DNA of 64,000 nucleotides from Sulfitobacter sp043557345 (GCF_043557345.1 NZ_JBIFFV010000007.1:1-64000); one strand, 5' to 3'; shown: positions 16,247-26,700, counted from the stretch's first letter. Translations and numbers: made by a program. Notes: generated from the sequence alone by a model not told the origin.

Positions 16247-17317
16247 TTACCCGCGCGCAAACGGCCAACGGTTTGCGGCGCGCAGGATACGGTCGACGAT
16301 CTGGTTGATGCCCAAGGGTTCCTTGAGCAGGAACAGCACCAGCAGCACGCCAAAGGCGATCTGCTGCAAGGGCGCGCGCAACTGCCCCGCCCCGGCGCTG
16401 TCCCCGGCAAGCGCGCCGAAGAGCACCTTGATCACCTCGGGCACCATGACGACGATGATCACGCCAAAGACCGGCCCCATCGTGCGCCCCATGCCGCCGA
16501 TGATCAGCGCCGCCACAAGGTTGAGCGAGAGCGCCAGTTCGAACTGCTCAGGCAGGATACGGGCGTAGAAATAGGCAAAGAGTGCCCCGGCAAGGCCGCA
16601 ATAGGCCGCCGAAAGGGCAAAGCTCATCAGCTTGTAGCGCAAAAGCGAGATACCGAGGATTTCAGCCGAATAGTCCCGGTCGCGGATCGCGATGAAGGCG
16701 CGGCCGACACGGGTGCGAATGAGGTTCTGCGCCGCCAGCAGCGAAACGAGGCCCACCACGGCGATCAGCCCGAACATCTCGCGCTTGGTGTCAAGCTCCC
16801 AGCCCAGCAGGTTCGGCACATTGGTGTTGATCCCCACCATGCCGCCGGTCCAGGGCGCGAAAATTTCCTCCTCGATCAGGAAGATCACGATGAAATTCGC
16901 CGCCAGCGTCGCCACGGCGAGGTATAGCCCCTTCACCCGCAGGCTCGGCAGGCCAACCAGCACGCCCACCGCCGCCGCCAGCGCCACCGCAAGCGGGACC
17001 GAGACGAAGGGCATCAGCCCCGCCGGGATCACCCCCGCCCCGAGATTGCCGAAGATTGTCACTGCATAGGCACCGATGGCGACGAAGGCGCCGTGGCCCA
17101 GCGACACCAGCCCGGTGTAGCCCGTGAGGATGTTGATCCCCACCACGGCGATCAGCAGGATGCCCATTTGGCTCGCGATCAGGATCAGATAGTCATTGCC
17201 GAACAGGGTAAACAGCGCCAGCGCGAGGATCGAGCCGTAGACAAATGCCTGTTTGTAGCGGTTGTTCAGCACCCGCTCGTCGGCGGCGTAGCTGGACTTC
17301 AGGTTGGCGTTGATCAT
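16247..17317 (-). CDS. livM: Liv-type ABC transporter permease (LivM-like)
   Basis: A 356-residue inner-membrane permease with about nine hydrophobic spans. It carries the LivM-type cytoplasmic loop near LAVATLAANFIVIFL and the coupling region GRAFIAIRDRDYSAEILGISLLRYKLMSFALSA. ATG at 17317 is preceded by AGGAGG; the frame open to 17425 overlaps the previous gene. It overlaps the livH stop by 4 bases (ATGA), indicating translational coupling. It forms the heterodimeric channel with LivH. Confidence 0.92.
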   Translation of the reverse strand: MINANLKSSYAADERVLNNRYKQAFVYGSILALALFTLFGNDYLILIASQMGILLIAVVGINILTGYTGLVSLGHGAFVAIGAYAVTIFGNLGAGVIPAGLMPFVSVPLAVALAAAVGVLVGLPSLRVKGLYLAVATLAANFIVIFLIEEEIFAPWTGGMVGINTNVPNLLGWELDTKREMFGLIAVVGLVSLLAAQNLIRTRVGRAFIAIRDRDYSAEILGISLLRYKLMSFALSAAYCGLAGALFAYFYARILPEQFELALSLNLVAALIIGGMGRTMGPVFGVIIVVMVPEVIKVLFGALAGDSAGAGQLRAPLQQIAFGVLLVLFLLKEPLGINQIVDRILRAANRWPFARG

Positions 17318-18318
17318 ATCCGCTCGACCTCCTTTTGCCCCATCAGCCCGTGCGGCCGCCAGATCAGCACCACCAACACGGTGACGTAAGGAACGATCTC
17401 GGCCCAGCCGCCGCCCATCTGCCACTGGGTCATGGCCTCCAGCACGCCCACGACCATCGCGGCGATCAGCACGCCCACGTAGCTATCAAGCCCACCCATC
17501 AGCACGATCGCCAGCACCGAGAAGCCGAAGAGCCCGAGGCTCGGCGAAATGCCGTTGCGGGTGGCGAGGATCGCGCCCGCGATGGCCCCGGTGGTGCTGG
17601 CCAGTACCCAGGCGCGGGAAAAGACCTTGGGCACCGAAATGCCCATAGAATAGGCGGTGGACTGGTCCTCAGCGGTGGCGCGGATCGCGATGCCGCCCTT
17701 GGTGAACTTGACGAAGGCCACGATGCCGCCGAACAGCAGCAGCGCCACGGCCATGTTCACCAGATCGGTGCCGAAGAGGAAGATCATCGTGCCGAAAAGC
17801 TCGAACCGGATCGGCATGTTGGGCGCGATATAGGGCACGCTTGCCGCATCCGCCGTCCAGATTAGCTGTGCTGCGCCTGAGAGGATCGAGATCAAGCCCA
17901 CCGTGACCATGATCATGGCAAAGATCGACTGCCCCATCAGCGGGCGCATCAGCACCCGCTCGATCACGCGGCCGAGGATCGCGTTGCAAACCAGCGCCCC
18001 CGCCAGCCCCAGCAGAATGCGCGGCAGGTTCGCCACCCAGTCAAGCACCGCCGCCACGGGCGAGAACATCGGCAATTCGCCCCGCATCTCGACCATCCAG
18101 CCGGGCTGCCAGGAAGCCAGCCAGCCGGGCGCCCAGGGTTGGGCCGGGATGATCACCGCAAAGGTGAAATAGAAATAGGCGCCGAACATGATCAGGTAGC
18201 CATGGGCGAAGTTCACCACCTTGGTGGCCTTGTAGACGCTGACGATACCCACGGCGATCAGCGCGTAGATCGCCCCGGCCATCAGCCCGTTGATCGCAAA
18301 CTGCACGAACTGCCCCAT
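17314..18318 (-). CDS. livH: Liv-type ABC transporter permease (LivH-like)
   Basis: A 334-residue permease with eight or so hydrophobic spans. Its signature MAGAIYALIAVGIVSVYKATKVVNFAHG (in pieces, residues 14-41) is typical of LivH, and so is the coupling loop GIAIRATAEDQSTAYSMGI near residue 215. It is somewhat longer than E. coli LivH because of an extra hydrophilic insert at about 55-85 with several tryptophans (QPWAPGWLASWQPGW). GGGAGG precedes the ATG by 7 bases. It overlaps livM by 4 bases and follows livG after a 70-base spacer containing two palindromes. Confidence 0.92.
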   Translation of the reverse strand: MGQFVQFAINGLMAGAIYALIAVGIVSVYKATKVVNFAHGYLIMFGAYFYFTFAVIIPAQPWAPGWLASWQPGWMVEMRGELPMFSPVAAVLDWVANLPRILLGLAGALVCNAILGRVIERVLMRPLMGQSIFAMIMVTVGLISILSGAAQLIWTADAASVPYIAPNMPIRFELFGTMIFLFGTDLVNMAVALLLFGGIVAFVKFTKGGIAIRATAEDQSTAYSMGISVPKVFSRAWVLASTTGAIAGAILATRNGISPSLGLFGFSVLAIVLMGGLDSYVGVLIAAMVVGVLEAMTQWQMGGGWAEIVPYVTVLVVLIWRPHGLMGQKEVERI

Positions 18319-18345
18319 CAGAGCGCCTCCCTGTCCTTAGCCTCG

Positions 18346-18388
18346 GAGTCTTTCAAAGATTCCGGGCCGATTTCTTTCAAAGAAATCG
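18346..18388. repeat. Two adjacent short palindromes between livG and livH
   Basis: A perfect 21-base palindrome (18368-18388, arms CGATTTCTTT and AAAGAAATCG around one base) directly abuts the livG stop codon. A second, one-mismatch palindrome lies at 18346-18364 (arms GGAGTCTTT and AAAGATTCC). Both share the core CTTTCAAAG. They lie within the operon and could form stem-loops in the mRNA that set relative expression of livG versus the permeases, or be a REP-like element. Confidence 0.6.
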
Positions 18389-19204
18389 TCATGCCGCCGC
18401 CCCCAGATAGGCCTCGATCACCGCGGGGTTGTTGGAGACTTCCTCGGGCGTGCCGCTGGCGATCTGCTGGCCGAAGTTCAGCACGACGATGCGGCTACAG
18501 ATGTCCATCACCATGTGCATGTCGTGCTCCACCAGCAGGATCGTGGTGCCGAACTGCTCCTGCACGTCGAGGATGAAACGCGCCATGTCGGCCGTCTCCT
18601 CGCGGTTCATGCCCGCCACCGGCTCGTCCAAGAGCAGCACGCGCGGGCGCATCGCCAGCGCCCGGCCCAGTTCGACCCGTTTCTGCAAGCCGTAGGGCAA
18701 CATGGTGATCGGGTATTTGCGGATGTGGTCGATCTCGAGAAAATCGATCACCTGTTCCTCGATCTCGCGGCGCAGTTCCAGCTCGGCCCTTTGCGCCGCG
18801 CCGAAATAGCGCAGCGCCTGCCAGACATTGGTCTTGAGCCGCGTGTGGCCGCCGAGTTTGATGTTGTCGAGCACGGTCATGCCGCGAAACAGCGCGATAT
18901 TCTGAAAGGTCCGCGCCAGCCCGAGGCCCGCGCGTTTGTCGGGGCTGAGGGTCGTGATATCCTCCCCGTCAAAGGATACGCTGCCCCGGTCGGGCCTGTA
19001 AAATCCTGAAATCGCGTTAAAAAGTGAGGTTTTGCCCGCGCCATTGGGGCCGATCACCCCGGTGATCTCTCCGGCTTTGGCTTCGAAATTCACCCCCTGC
19101 AGCGCCTTGATGCCGCCAAAGGACAGATGCAAATCCTCAACCCTCAGCAATCGCCCACTCCCATGCGGCGACGGCTGCGGCCCCCCGCAAGGGGCGCGTG
19201 ACAT
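18389..19204 (-). CDS. livG: Liv-type ABC transporter ATPase (LivG-like)
   Basis: A 271-residue ATPase with Walker A GPNGAGKTS (about 52-60), the LivG-specific region LARTFQNIALFRGMTV (about 97-112), a signature-like LPYGLQKRVELGRA (about 172) and Walker B VLLLDEPVAGM. It is the first gene of the operon. The start is uncertain: ATG at 19204 is used, but TTG at 19150 gives LLRVEDLHLSFGG with GGGAG about 8 bases upstream and matches family N-termini better. About 210 bases separate it from the hisG stop, leaving space for a promoter. Confidence 0.88.
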   Translation of the reverse strand: MSRAPCGGPQPSPHGSGRLLRVEDLHLSFGGIKALQGVNFEAKAGEITGVIGPNGAGKTSLFNAISGFYRPDRGSVSFDGEDITTLSPDKRAGLGLARTFQNIALFRGMTVLDNIKLGGHTRLKTNVWQALRYFGAAQRAELELRREIEEQVIDFLEIDHIRKYPITMLPYGLQKRVELGRALAMRPRVLLLDEPVAGMNREETADMARFILDVQEQFGTTILLVEHDMHMVMDICSRIVVLNFGQQIASGTPEEVSNNPAVIEAYLGAAA

Positions 19205-19381
19205 CCGATCATCGACGGATCCTCCCTATGTCCCGACCCCTGCCCCTTTTGGCGGTGCTTATGGTATCGGCCTGTTGACCCTTTCACCCTATCCGAAGCG
19301 CGGCATCTCGCAAGTCTTTCGATAAGCCACGCGGCAAAGCGCCCCCGCGCCGGAGCGGCTCGGAAGGTGCAATGCCATGGA

Positions 19382-19404
19382 AGCCAAGGGAAAAACCCGT
19401 GGCT
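19382..19404 (-). terminator. Hairpin downstream of hisG
   Basis: On the minus strand AGCCACGGG pairs with CCCTTGGCT (one mismatch) across a TTTTT loop, 12 bases past the hisG stop. There is no U tract after it, so this is a weak terminator candidate. Confidence 0.35.
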
Positions 19405-19415
19405 GTGACGCTACG

Positions 19416-20105
19416 TCAGGTCAGTTGCGCGATCAGGGCTTTCAGCGCCTTGCGGCTGTGATCCTCTAGGGGCGCCATGCGCGAGCGCCAGAGCGTTGCC
19501 TGCGATTGCAGGATCAGGCCGTCACTGAGGATCTTCAGGTGATTGGCGCGCAGAGTCTCGCCGCTGGAGGTGATATCGGCGATGGCCTCGGCGGTCTCAT
19601 TGAGCACGGTGCCCTCGGTCGCGCCTTGGCTGTCGACCAGTGCGTAATCGGCCACGCCGTGGGTGCGCAGGAACTCCCGCACCAGCCGGTGATACTTGGT
19701 GGCGATGCGCAGGCGGAAGCCATGTTCGGCGCGGAAGGCGGCGGCGGCGGCGTCGAGATCGTCCAGCGTGTCGACATCGACCCAAGCCTGCGGCACGGCG
19801 ATGATCAGGTCGGCATGGCCGAAGTTCAACTCTTCCAGCGGCTCGACCAGCTGATCCCAAAGCGCCAGCTTCTCTTGCACAAGATCGGTGCCGGTGACAC
19901 CAAGGTGAATCCGCCCCGCCGAGAGTTCACGCGGGATTTCACCCGCCGAGAGCAGCACGAGAGAGACATCCTCGATCCCCTCGACCTTGCCCGCATATTC
20001 GCGGTCTGACCCGGTGCGCTGCAAGCTGACGCCGCGGGCGCCGAACCATTCAAAGGTCTTCTCCATCAGCCGCCCCTTGGACGGCACACCCAGTTTCAGC
20101 GTCAT
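19416..20105 (-). CDS. hisG: ATP phosphoribosyltransferase, short form catalytic subunit
   Basis: A 229-residue short-form HisG that catalyses the first step of histidine biosynthesis, joining ATP and PRPP. It shows the typical opening LKLGVPSKGRLMEKTFEWF, the LGVTGTDLVQEK segment (about 75), and the PRPP-binding region near VDSQGATEGTVLNETAEAIADI (in pieces, about 160-182). It lacks the C-terminal regulatory ACT domain of long-form HisG, so it needs HisZ, whose gene overlaps its start by 4 bases. hisS, hisZ and hisG form one minus-strand operon. Confidence 0.96.
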   Translation of the reverse strand: MTLKLGVPSKGRLMEKTFEWFGARGVSLQRTGSDREYAGKVEGIEDVSLVLLSAGEIPRELSAGRIHLGVTGTDLVQEKLALWDQLVEPLEELNFGHADLIIAVPQAWVDVDTLDDLDAAAAAFRAEHGFRLRIATKYHRLVREFLRTHGVADYALVDSQGATEGTVLNETAEAIADITSSGETLRANHLKILSDGLILQSQATLWRSRMAPLEDHSRKALKALIAQLT

Positions 20106-21184
20106 TGCCCGGCCTCCAGTTCCAGCATCAGACCGGGGCGCATCACACCGCCCACCGCCGGGATTTCATCGCCCTGCCCCAGCCGCCGGGTCAGCGCGTC
20201 ATAGCGCCCGCCGGTGGCGATGCTGGGCAGATCGGGCCGCGTGGTGGCGCGGAACGCAAAGACGAAACCGTCGTAATATTCCATCGAAGACCGGCCATGG
20301 CTGGCCTCGAAGAGCAGCGCATCGGTGTCGATGCCGCGGGCGCGCATCGCTTCGGCGCGGGCCGCGACACGGGCCACGGCATCGCCGATGGCAGGCATGT
20401 CGACGGCCAGATCGCGCAGGCGGCTCAGCGCGTTGGGCAGGGTTTCCTTGACCTCCAACAGCGCCTCGAAAAGATCGACCTGCTGCGCAGAGATCGGCGG
20501 CGTCTTCGCATCCTCGCGCAGGGCCGCGACACGGGTTTCGATCTCGGCGCGAGAGCGCAGCCCCACCATCGGCGCGTCGCAAGTCACCTCGGCCTCGGCC
20601 AGCAACGCTTTGCGCCCCGCAGGCACCGGGCTGCGCCCCGCATAACGGTCAAGCAGCGCGCGAAAGCGGCGCGGGCGCCAGATGTGACGCATCAACGCCT
20701 GTTTGCGCGCAGGCGATGTGCCCAAGCCCTGCACCGCCGCCATCAGCACGCCGATGTCGCCGGTCACCGGGCGTACCGGCAGCCCCTGCATCGCCTCGGC
20801 GATCAGGGCGAAAACCTCGGCATCCGCCGCCGCCGGATCGGCGCGGTCGAAAACCTCGAAACCCACCTGAATATACTCGTTGGCGCGGTTTGGGTCGTGC
20901 TCCTGACGGCGGAAAACCTCGCCTGAATAGGTGTAGCGGGCGGGCTCGGCCCCATGCGCCATATGCATCTGCACCACGGGCACGGTGAAATCGGGCCGCA
21001 GCATCTGCTCGCCCCGGAGCGCATCCGAAGTGACATAGGCGCGCGCGCGGATATCCTCGCCGTAGAGGTCCAGCAACGTGTCGGCCGGTTGCAGGATCGG
21101 CGGCTCGACCAGAACGGCGCCCTGCCCTTCGAAAATCGCGCGCAGGGAGGCCGCGCGCGCCAGTGTTTCGGAACGTGTCGGCAT
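20102..21184 (-). CDS. hisZ: ATP phosphoribosyltransferase regulatory subunit
   Basis: A 360-residue HisZ, a histidyl-tRNA synthetase-like protein without aminoacylation function that binds short-form HisG and gives histidine feedback. It shows class II synthetase-like blocks (VEPPILQPADTLLDLYGEDI near 32; RPDFTVPVVQMHMAHG near 63; ARYTYSGEVFRRQEHD near 80). It also has the glycine-rich ATGGRYDALTRRLG near 327. It has no anticodon-binding domain, as expected. It sits between hisS (one-base overlap, TGATG) and hisG (four-base overlap). Confidence 0.95.
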   Translation of the reverse strand: MPTRSETLARAASLRAIFEGQGAVLVEPPILQPADTLLDLYGEDIRARAYVTSDALRGEQMLRPDFTVPVVQMHMAHGAEPARYTYSGEVFRRQEHDPNRANEYIQVGFEVFDRADPAAADAEVFALIAEAMQGLPVRPVTGDIGVLMAAVQGLGTSPARKQALMRHIWRPRRFRALLDRYAGRSPVPAGRKALLAEAEVTCDAPMVGLRSRAEIETRVAALREDAKTPPISAQQVDLFEALLEVKETLPNALSRLRDLAVDMPAIGDAVARVAARAEAMRARGIDTDALLFEASHGRSSMEYYDGFVFAFRATTRPDLPSIATGGRYDALTRRLGQGDEIPAVGGVMRPGLMLELEAGQ

Positions 21185-22680
21185 CAGCTTGTCCGATCCA
21201 GAATGTCGCGCACCGCTTTGATCAGATCGCCGCGCGGCACCTCATATTGGTTGGGGCGCTCTTTCCACTCGTCGTGGCTCGCCTCCTGCGCCAATTGCGC
21301 GCCCAGCACCATGTCCTTGATCTGTACCACGCCGCGGTCCTTCTCGTCACCGCCTTCGATGACAACCACGGGGCTTTGCCGCTTGTCGGCGTATTTCATC
21401 TGGTTGCCGAAGTTCTTCGGATTGCCGAGGTAAACCTCCGCCCGGATGCCCGCCTGCCGCAGCTCGGCCACCATTGCCTGATAATCGGCCATGCGGTCGC
21501 GGTCCATCACGGTGACGACGACGGGGCCGGTCGCTTCGGCCTCAAGCCGCCCCTTGGCGGCCAGTGCAGCGAGCAGACGGTCCACACCGATGGAGACGCC
21601 GGTTGCCGGCACTTCCTGCCCGGTGAAACGCTTCACCAGATCGTCATAGCGCCCGCCGCCCGCGACCGAGCCGAAGTTGCGCGCGCGGCCCTTCTCGTCT
21701 TTGATCTCGAAGGTCAGTTCGGCCTCGAAAACCGGGCCGGTGTAATAGCCAAGGCCGCGCACGACCGAGGGGTCGATCTCCACCCGGTCGGGGCCATAGC
21801 CGCCCGCCGCCAGCAGGTCCGAGATGAGCTGAAGCTCATCCACCCCCTGTACGCCCACGTCGGAGCCCGCCACCAAGTCGCGCAGCCGCGCCACGGTCTC
21901 GGCCCCGGTCTCGCGCTTGGCCTGCATGAAGCCCATCACGACATCGGCCTGCGCATCGTCCAGCCCGGCGCCCTTGGTGAAATCGCCGCTTTCGTCCTTG
22001 CGGCCCTCACCCAAAAGCGCGCGCACGCCGTCGGGCCCCAGCCGGTCGAGCTTGTCGATGGCCCGCAGCACGATGCCGCGTTCGGCCTCCTTGTCGTCGC
22101 CGGCAAGGCCCGCCACCTCGAGCACGCCGTTCAGCACCTTGCGGTTGTTCACCCGCACCACGTAATCGCCACGCGCGATGCCCACTTCCTCGAGGCAATC
22201 GGCCAGCATGGCGCAGATCTCCGCATCCGCCGCCACCGATGGCGCACCCACGGTATCGGCGTCGCATTGGTAGAACTGCCGGAACCGCCCCGGCCCCGGC
22301 TTCTCGTTGCGCCAGACCGGGCCCATCGCGTAGCGCCGATAGGGCATCGGCAACTCGTTGCGGTGCTGGGCATAGACCCGCGCCAAAGGCGCCGTCAGGT
22401 CATAGCGCAGCGCCAGCCAATCGCCGGGCTTGTCCCCCTCGGCATCCTCTTGCCAGGCAAAGACACCCTCGTTCGGGCGGTCCACATCGGGCAGGAACTT
22501 GCCAAGCGCCTCGACCGTCTCCACGCCCGAGCTTTCCAGCGCGTCGAAACCATAGCGGTGATAGACGGCGGCGATCTTGTTCAGCATCTCGGCCCGATGG
22601 GTCACCTCGGTCCCGAAATAATCGCGGAACCCTTTCGGGGTTTGCGCCTTGGGACGGGGGGTTTTCTTGGGCTTTGCCAT
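21184..22680 (-). CDS. hisS: Histidine-tRNA ligase
   Basis: A 498-residue class II histidyl-tRNA synthetase that charges tRNA-His. It carries GFRDYFGTEVTHRAEM (residue 15 onward), the motif 2 region WRNEKPGPGRFRQFYQCDAD (about 135), the histidine-specific GLGYYTGPVFEAEL (about 318) and SVAGGGRYDDLVKRF (about 347). An anticodon-binding domain begins near residue 400 (GPVVVTVMDRDRM). ATG at 22680 is used; the open frame extends 82 codons further upstream into the slyX promoter region without family sequence. First gene of the hisSZG operon. Confidence 0.96.
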   Translation of the reverse strand: MAKPKKTPRPKAQTPKGFRDYFGTEVTHRAEMLNKIAAVYHRYGFDALESSGVETVEALGKFLPDVDRPNEGVFAWQEDAEGDKPGDWLALRYDLTAPLARVYAQHRNELPMPYRRYAMGPVWRNEKPGPGRFRQFYQCDADTVGAPSVAADAEICAMLADCLEEVGIARGDYVVRVNNRKVLNGVLEVAGLAGDDKEAERGIVLRAIDKLDRLGPDGVRALLGEGRKDESGDFTKGAGLDDAQADVVMGFMQAKRETGAETVARLRDLVAGSDVGVQGVDELQLISDLLAAGGYGPDRVEIDPSVVRGLGYYTGPVFEAELTFEIKDEKGRARNFGSVAGGGRYDDLVKRFTGQEVPATGVSIGVDRLLAALAAKGRLEAEATGPVVVTVMDRDRMADYQAMVAELRQAGIRAEVYLGNPKNFGNQMKYADKRQSPVVVIEGGDEKDRGVVQIKDMVLGAQLAQEASHDEWKERPNQYEVPRGDLIKAVRDILDRTS

Positions 22681-22810
22681 GGCAAGGATCCTCGGTGCAT
22701 CAATTGGCCTCGCGTCTAGCCCAAGCCCCCCGCAAGAGCAAGCAACGCGGCATCCCGCCCCTGTCCCGCGCCGCCGGTCCGTGCTAGATCGCGCAAAAAG
22801 GATGCGCGCC

Positions 22811-23053
22811 ATGACCGACCAAAGCCCCGACCACACTAAAGACCAAACAGCCGACCAAATCAGCCGCCTCGAAGAGCAGATCGCCCATCTGACCCGCGCG
22901 GTCGACGATATGTCAGAGATCGTCACCCGTCAGGAGGCCGAGATCGTCACCCTGAACCGCCGCGTCCATATGCTGATGCAACGCGAAGGCGAGCGGGACG
23001 CCTCGGGCGGTGGCGCGGTCCTTTTGGGCGATGAGCGCCCCCCGCATTACTGA
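22811..23053 (+). CDS. slyX: SlyX family protein
   Basis: An 80-residue acidic coiled-coil protein: from about residue 14 it reads DQISRLEEQIAHLTRAVDDM followed by a heptad-rich segment to RRVHMLMQRE, and ends in the SlyX-type RPPHY. The role of SlyX is unknown. ATG at 22811 is preferred because AAGGA lies 8-9 bases upstream; ATG at 22802 would overlap that site. It is divergent from hisS with 130 bases between the two starts. Confidence 0.85.
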   Translation: MTDQSPDHTKDQTADQISRLEEQIAHLTRAVDDMSEIVTRQEAEIVTLNRRVHMLMQREGERDASGGGAVLLGDERPPHY

Positions 23054-23073
23054 GCGGCAGCACCGCGCCCCCG

Positions 23074-23640
23074 TCAATTGGCTGATTTCATGGCCACGGC
23101 GGCGACGGCCCCGTCATGCACCAGCACCTCGGACCAGCGCGCGGTCTGGCCCAAACGCTCATAGGCGCTGACGAAAAAGGTCGTCTTGTCGAGCGTGCCG
23201 ATCTGCCGTCCGCAGGGTTTGCCGCGCCCCGCCCCGCAGACGCGGGCCTTGATCGCCTCATAGGCCGCGTCGGTCTCGGCGGCGGGCAGGTTCTCTCCCC
23301 CCGGGCCGTAGTGCAGTTGCTCATAGACCGAAGGCGTGCCGAACAGCACATTGGCCGCCGTCAACTGACGCGCGCAATCGTCCGCAAAGCCGGTGATGTA
23401 GAAGCTACGCGCGCCACCGCTGCCCGGCTGCGAATCGAACAACCGGTAGCCCCGCGCCGCCGGTTCTTCGACCAGTTGCCCCAATTCACCTCGATCGAGA
23501 TCGCAGACGCGGGCCACCTCTCCAAACGGCAGGACGGTGCCGAATGACACCTCGGCCACCTCCGGGTTCGGCGCGGAAGGGGCCATGGCGCAGGCGGACA
23601 GCAGCGTCCCCATGATCAAAAGGCCGATGCGTTGTTTCAT
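23074..23640 (-). CDS. Putative lipoprotein of unknown function
   Basis: A 188-residue protein with a lipoprotein signal: basic MKQR, a hydrophobic stretch, then the lipobox LLSAC with Cys16 as the probable lipidated residue. The mature part has four further cysteines (CDLD, DDCAR, RVCGAG, KPCGR) that could form disulfides in the periplasm. I recognise no named domain; similar proteins occur next to dnaE in roseobacters. It ends 20 bases from the slyX stop (convergent) and is downstream of dnaE's 3' neighbour region on the opposite orientation boundary. Confidence 0.75.
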   Translation of the reverse strand: MKQRIGLLIMGTLLSACAMAPSAPNPEVAEVSFGTVLPFGEVARVCDLDRGELGQLVEEPAARGYRLFDSQPGSGGARSFYITGFADDCARQLTAANVLFGTPSVYEQLHYGPGGENLPAAETDAAYEAIKARVCGAGRGKPCGRQIGTLDKTTFFVSAYERLGQTARWSEVLVHDGAVAAVAMKSAN

Positions 23641-23722
23641 GCTCTGCTCCCCGTTGCTTGTCAGGCAGGTAGTGCGGCCACCCGCCGCCGTCCACTGGAT
23701 GCGGCAGCGGGCGGCGCGGAGG

Positions 23723-26700
23723 TCAGATTTCCTCGACCTCCATCACCCCGTCGAGCGAGCGGATCGCGCCCTTGATCTGCGGTGTCACCGGGAATTCGCG
23801 GCCCAGATCGACCTCGACCTCACCGGGCAGGCTTGGGTCCATCAGGCAGAATTGCACCGGCCCCTTGCCCGCCGCCTTGACCGCCTGCCGCGCCCCGGCA
23901 AGCACATCGGCCACTGATTGGATCGCCCCCGGCCCGTCGATAAAGACCCGCAGCCCCATGCTGCCCGCGTCCGCCACCGCGGCGTCGATCGGCCCGATAC
24001 CGCGGGCCAGCAGCTTCAACTGGTCGCTCTCCATCGTGGCCTCGACGGTGACCACGACCTTGGAGCCGACTTCCAGATGATCGCGCGAGGCTTCGAGCAC
24101 ATCGGAGAAGATCGTCACCTCGTAGCCGCCCGTGGGGTCCGACAACTGCGCAAAGGCAAAGCGGTTGCCGCGTGCCGACTTGCGCTCCTGCCGCCCGGCC
24201 ACGACGCCCGCGAGCCGTGCGTTCATCGCGCCACGGGTCGAAACCTTTTCGTTGAGTTCATCCAGCGTCAGGAAGGGCAGACCGGTCTCGCGCGCCCATT
24301 TGCGTTTCAAGGGCGGCATGTAGTCGTCCAGCGGATGGCCCGAGAGGTAGAAGCCCACGGCCTTGAACTCCTCGGCCAGACGCTCGGCCGACTGCCAGTC
24401 GTCGCAGGGCAGGATGCGCGGCTCGGGCAGGTCGTCGCCCGCCTCGCCAAACAGCGAGACCTGATTGGAGGCCTTCTGCTCGTGGATCGCCGCCGAATAG
24501 TTCACCAGCCCGTCGAGCGATTGGAACACCCGTCGCCGGTTGCTGTCGAGTTGATCGAAAGCGCCCGAGCGCACCAGCATCTCGAGCGGGCGTTTGCCGA
24601 CGCGCTTGAGGTCCACCCGCCGGGCGAGGTCAAAAAGCGTCGCGAAGGGCTTGTCGACGCCATCCACCTTGCGCCCCTCGGTCACCAGTTTCATCGCCTC
24701 GAGCCCGACGTTCTTCAACGCGCCCAGCGCATAGACCAACGCGCCATCGACCACTTTGAAGGTCGCATCCGAGCGGTTCACGCAGGGCGGCACCCAGGGC
24801 AGTTCAAGATGCTTGCGCACCTCTTCGAAATAGATCGCCAGCTTGTCGGTGAGGTGGATATCGCAGTTCATCACCCCGGCCATGAACTCCACGGGGTGGT
24901 TCGCCTTCAGCCATGCGGTCTGGTAGGAGACCACCGCATAGGCCGCGGCGTGGGACTTGTTGAAACCGTAGTTGGCGAATTTCTCCAGAAGGTCGAAGAC
25001 CTCCGCCGCCTTCTTCTTGTCGACGCCATTGGCCATCGCGCCTTTTTCGAACTTGGGACGCTCCTTGGCCATCTCCTCGGCGATCTTCTTACCCATCGCG
25101 CGGCGCAACAGGTCCGCACCGCCGAGCGAATAGCCCGCCATGACCTGCGCGATCTGCATCACCTGTTCCTGATAGACGATGATGCCTTGGGTCTCTTCGA
25201 GAATGTAGTCGATGCTGGGATGCACCGATTCCAGCTCGCGCTTGCCGTTCTTGACCTCGCAATAGACCGGGATGTTCTCCATCGGGCCGGGGCGGTAGAG
25301 CGCCACGAGGGCGACGATGTCCTCGATGCACGTGGGCTTCATGCGCTTGAGCGCGTCCATCATGCCGCTCGATTCCACCTGGAAGACCGCGACGGTCTTG
25401 GCGCTGGAATAGAGGTCGTAGGTCGCCTTGTCGTCGAGCGGGATGGTGGCCACGTCGTCGACATGGCCCTCGGGCGGCTCATAGATCTGGCGCCCGTCGG
25501 CGGCGATATGCAGATGCCGCCCGCCCGCCTTGATCTGGTCGAGCGCGTTCTGGATCACGGTCAGGGTCTTCAGGCCGAGAAAGTCGAACTTCACCAGACC
25601 GGCCTGTTCAACCCATTTCATGTTGAACTGCGTCGCCGGCATGTCCGAGCGCGGGTCTTGGTAAAGCGGCACCAGCTGATCGAGCGGCCGGTCCCCGATC
25701 ACCACGCCCGCGGCGTGGGTCGAGGCGTTGCGCAAGAGCCCTTCGACCTGCTGGCCATAGGTCAGCAGACGGTCGACGACCTCTTCGTTCTTGGCCTCCT
25801 CGCGCAGGCGCGGCTCGTCCGCCAGCGCCTTCTCGATGGAGACGGGCTTCACCCCCTCCACCGGGATCATCTTCGACAGGCGGTCGACCTGCCCGTAGGG
25901 CATCTGCAACACCCGCCCGATGTCGCGCACCGCCGCCTTCGACAGCAGCGCACCGAAGGTAATGATCTGCCCCACCTTGTCCCGGCCGTATTTCTCCTGC
26001 ACGTAGCGGATCACCTCCTCGCGGCGGTCCATGCAGAAGTCGATGTCGAAGTCGGGCATGGAGACCCGCTCGGGGTTGAGGAAACGCTCGAAGAGCAGCG
26101 AATAGCGCAGCGGGTCGAGGTCGGTGATCGTGAGCGCATAGGCCACCAGCGAGCCCGCACCGGAGCCCCGCCCCGGCCCCACTGGAATGTCATTGTCCTT
26201 GGCCCATTGGATGAAGTCGGCAACGATCAGGAAGTAGCCGGGAAAGCCCATGCCTTCGATGATGCCGAGCTCGAAATCGAGGCGATTTTGGTATTCCTCC
26301 ACGCTCACCGCATGGGGGATCACCGCCAGTCGCGCCTGCAGGCCTTCATTGGCCATGCGGCGCAACTCGGCGACCTCGTCGTCGGCGAACTTGGGCAGGA
26401 TCGGATCGCGGCGATAGGCCATGAAGGCGCAGCGCTTGGCGATCTCAACGGTATTGCTCAGCGCCTCGGGCAGGTCGGCAAAGAGGGTCGCCATCTCGGC
26501 TTGGGACTTGAAGTAATGCTGCGCGGTCAGACGGCGGCGCGGCTGGCTTTGGTCGACATAGGCGCCCTCGGCGATGCAGATCAGCGCGTCATGGGCCTCG
26601 TACATGTCAGGTTTTGGGAAGTAGACGTCGTTGGTGGCGACCAGCGGAATGTCCATGGCATAGGCCATCTCGACAAAGCCACGCTCGGTCAGGCGCTCGG

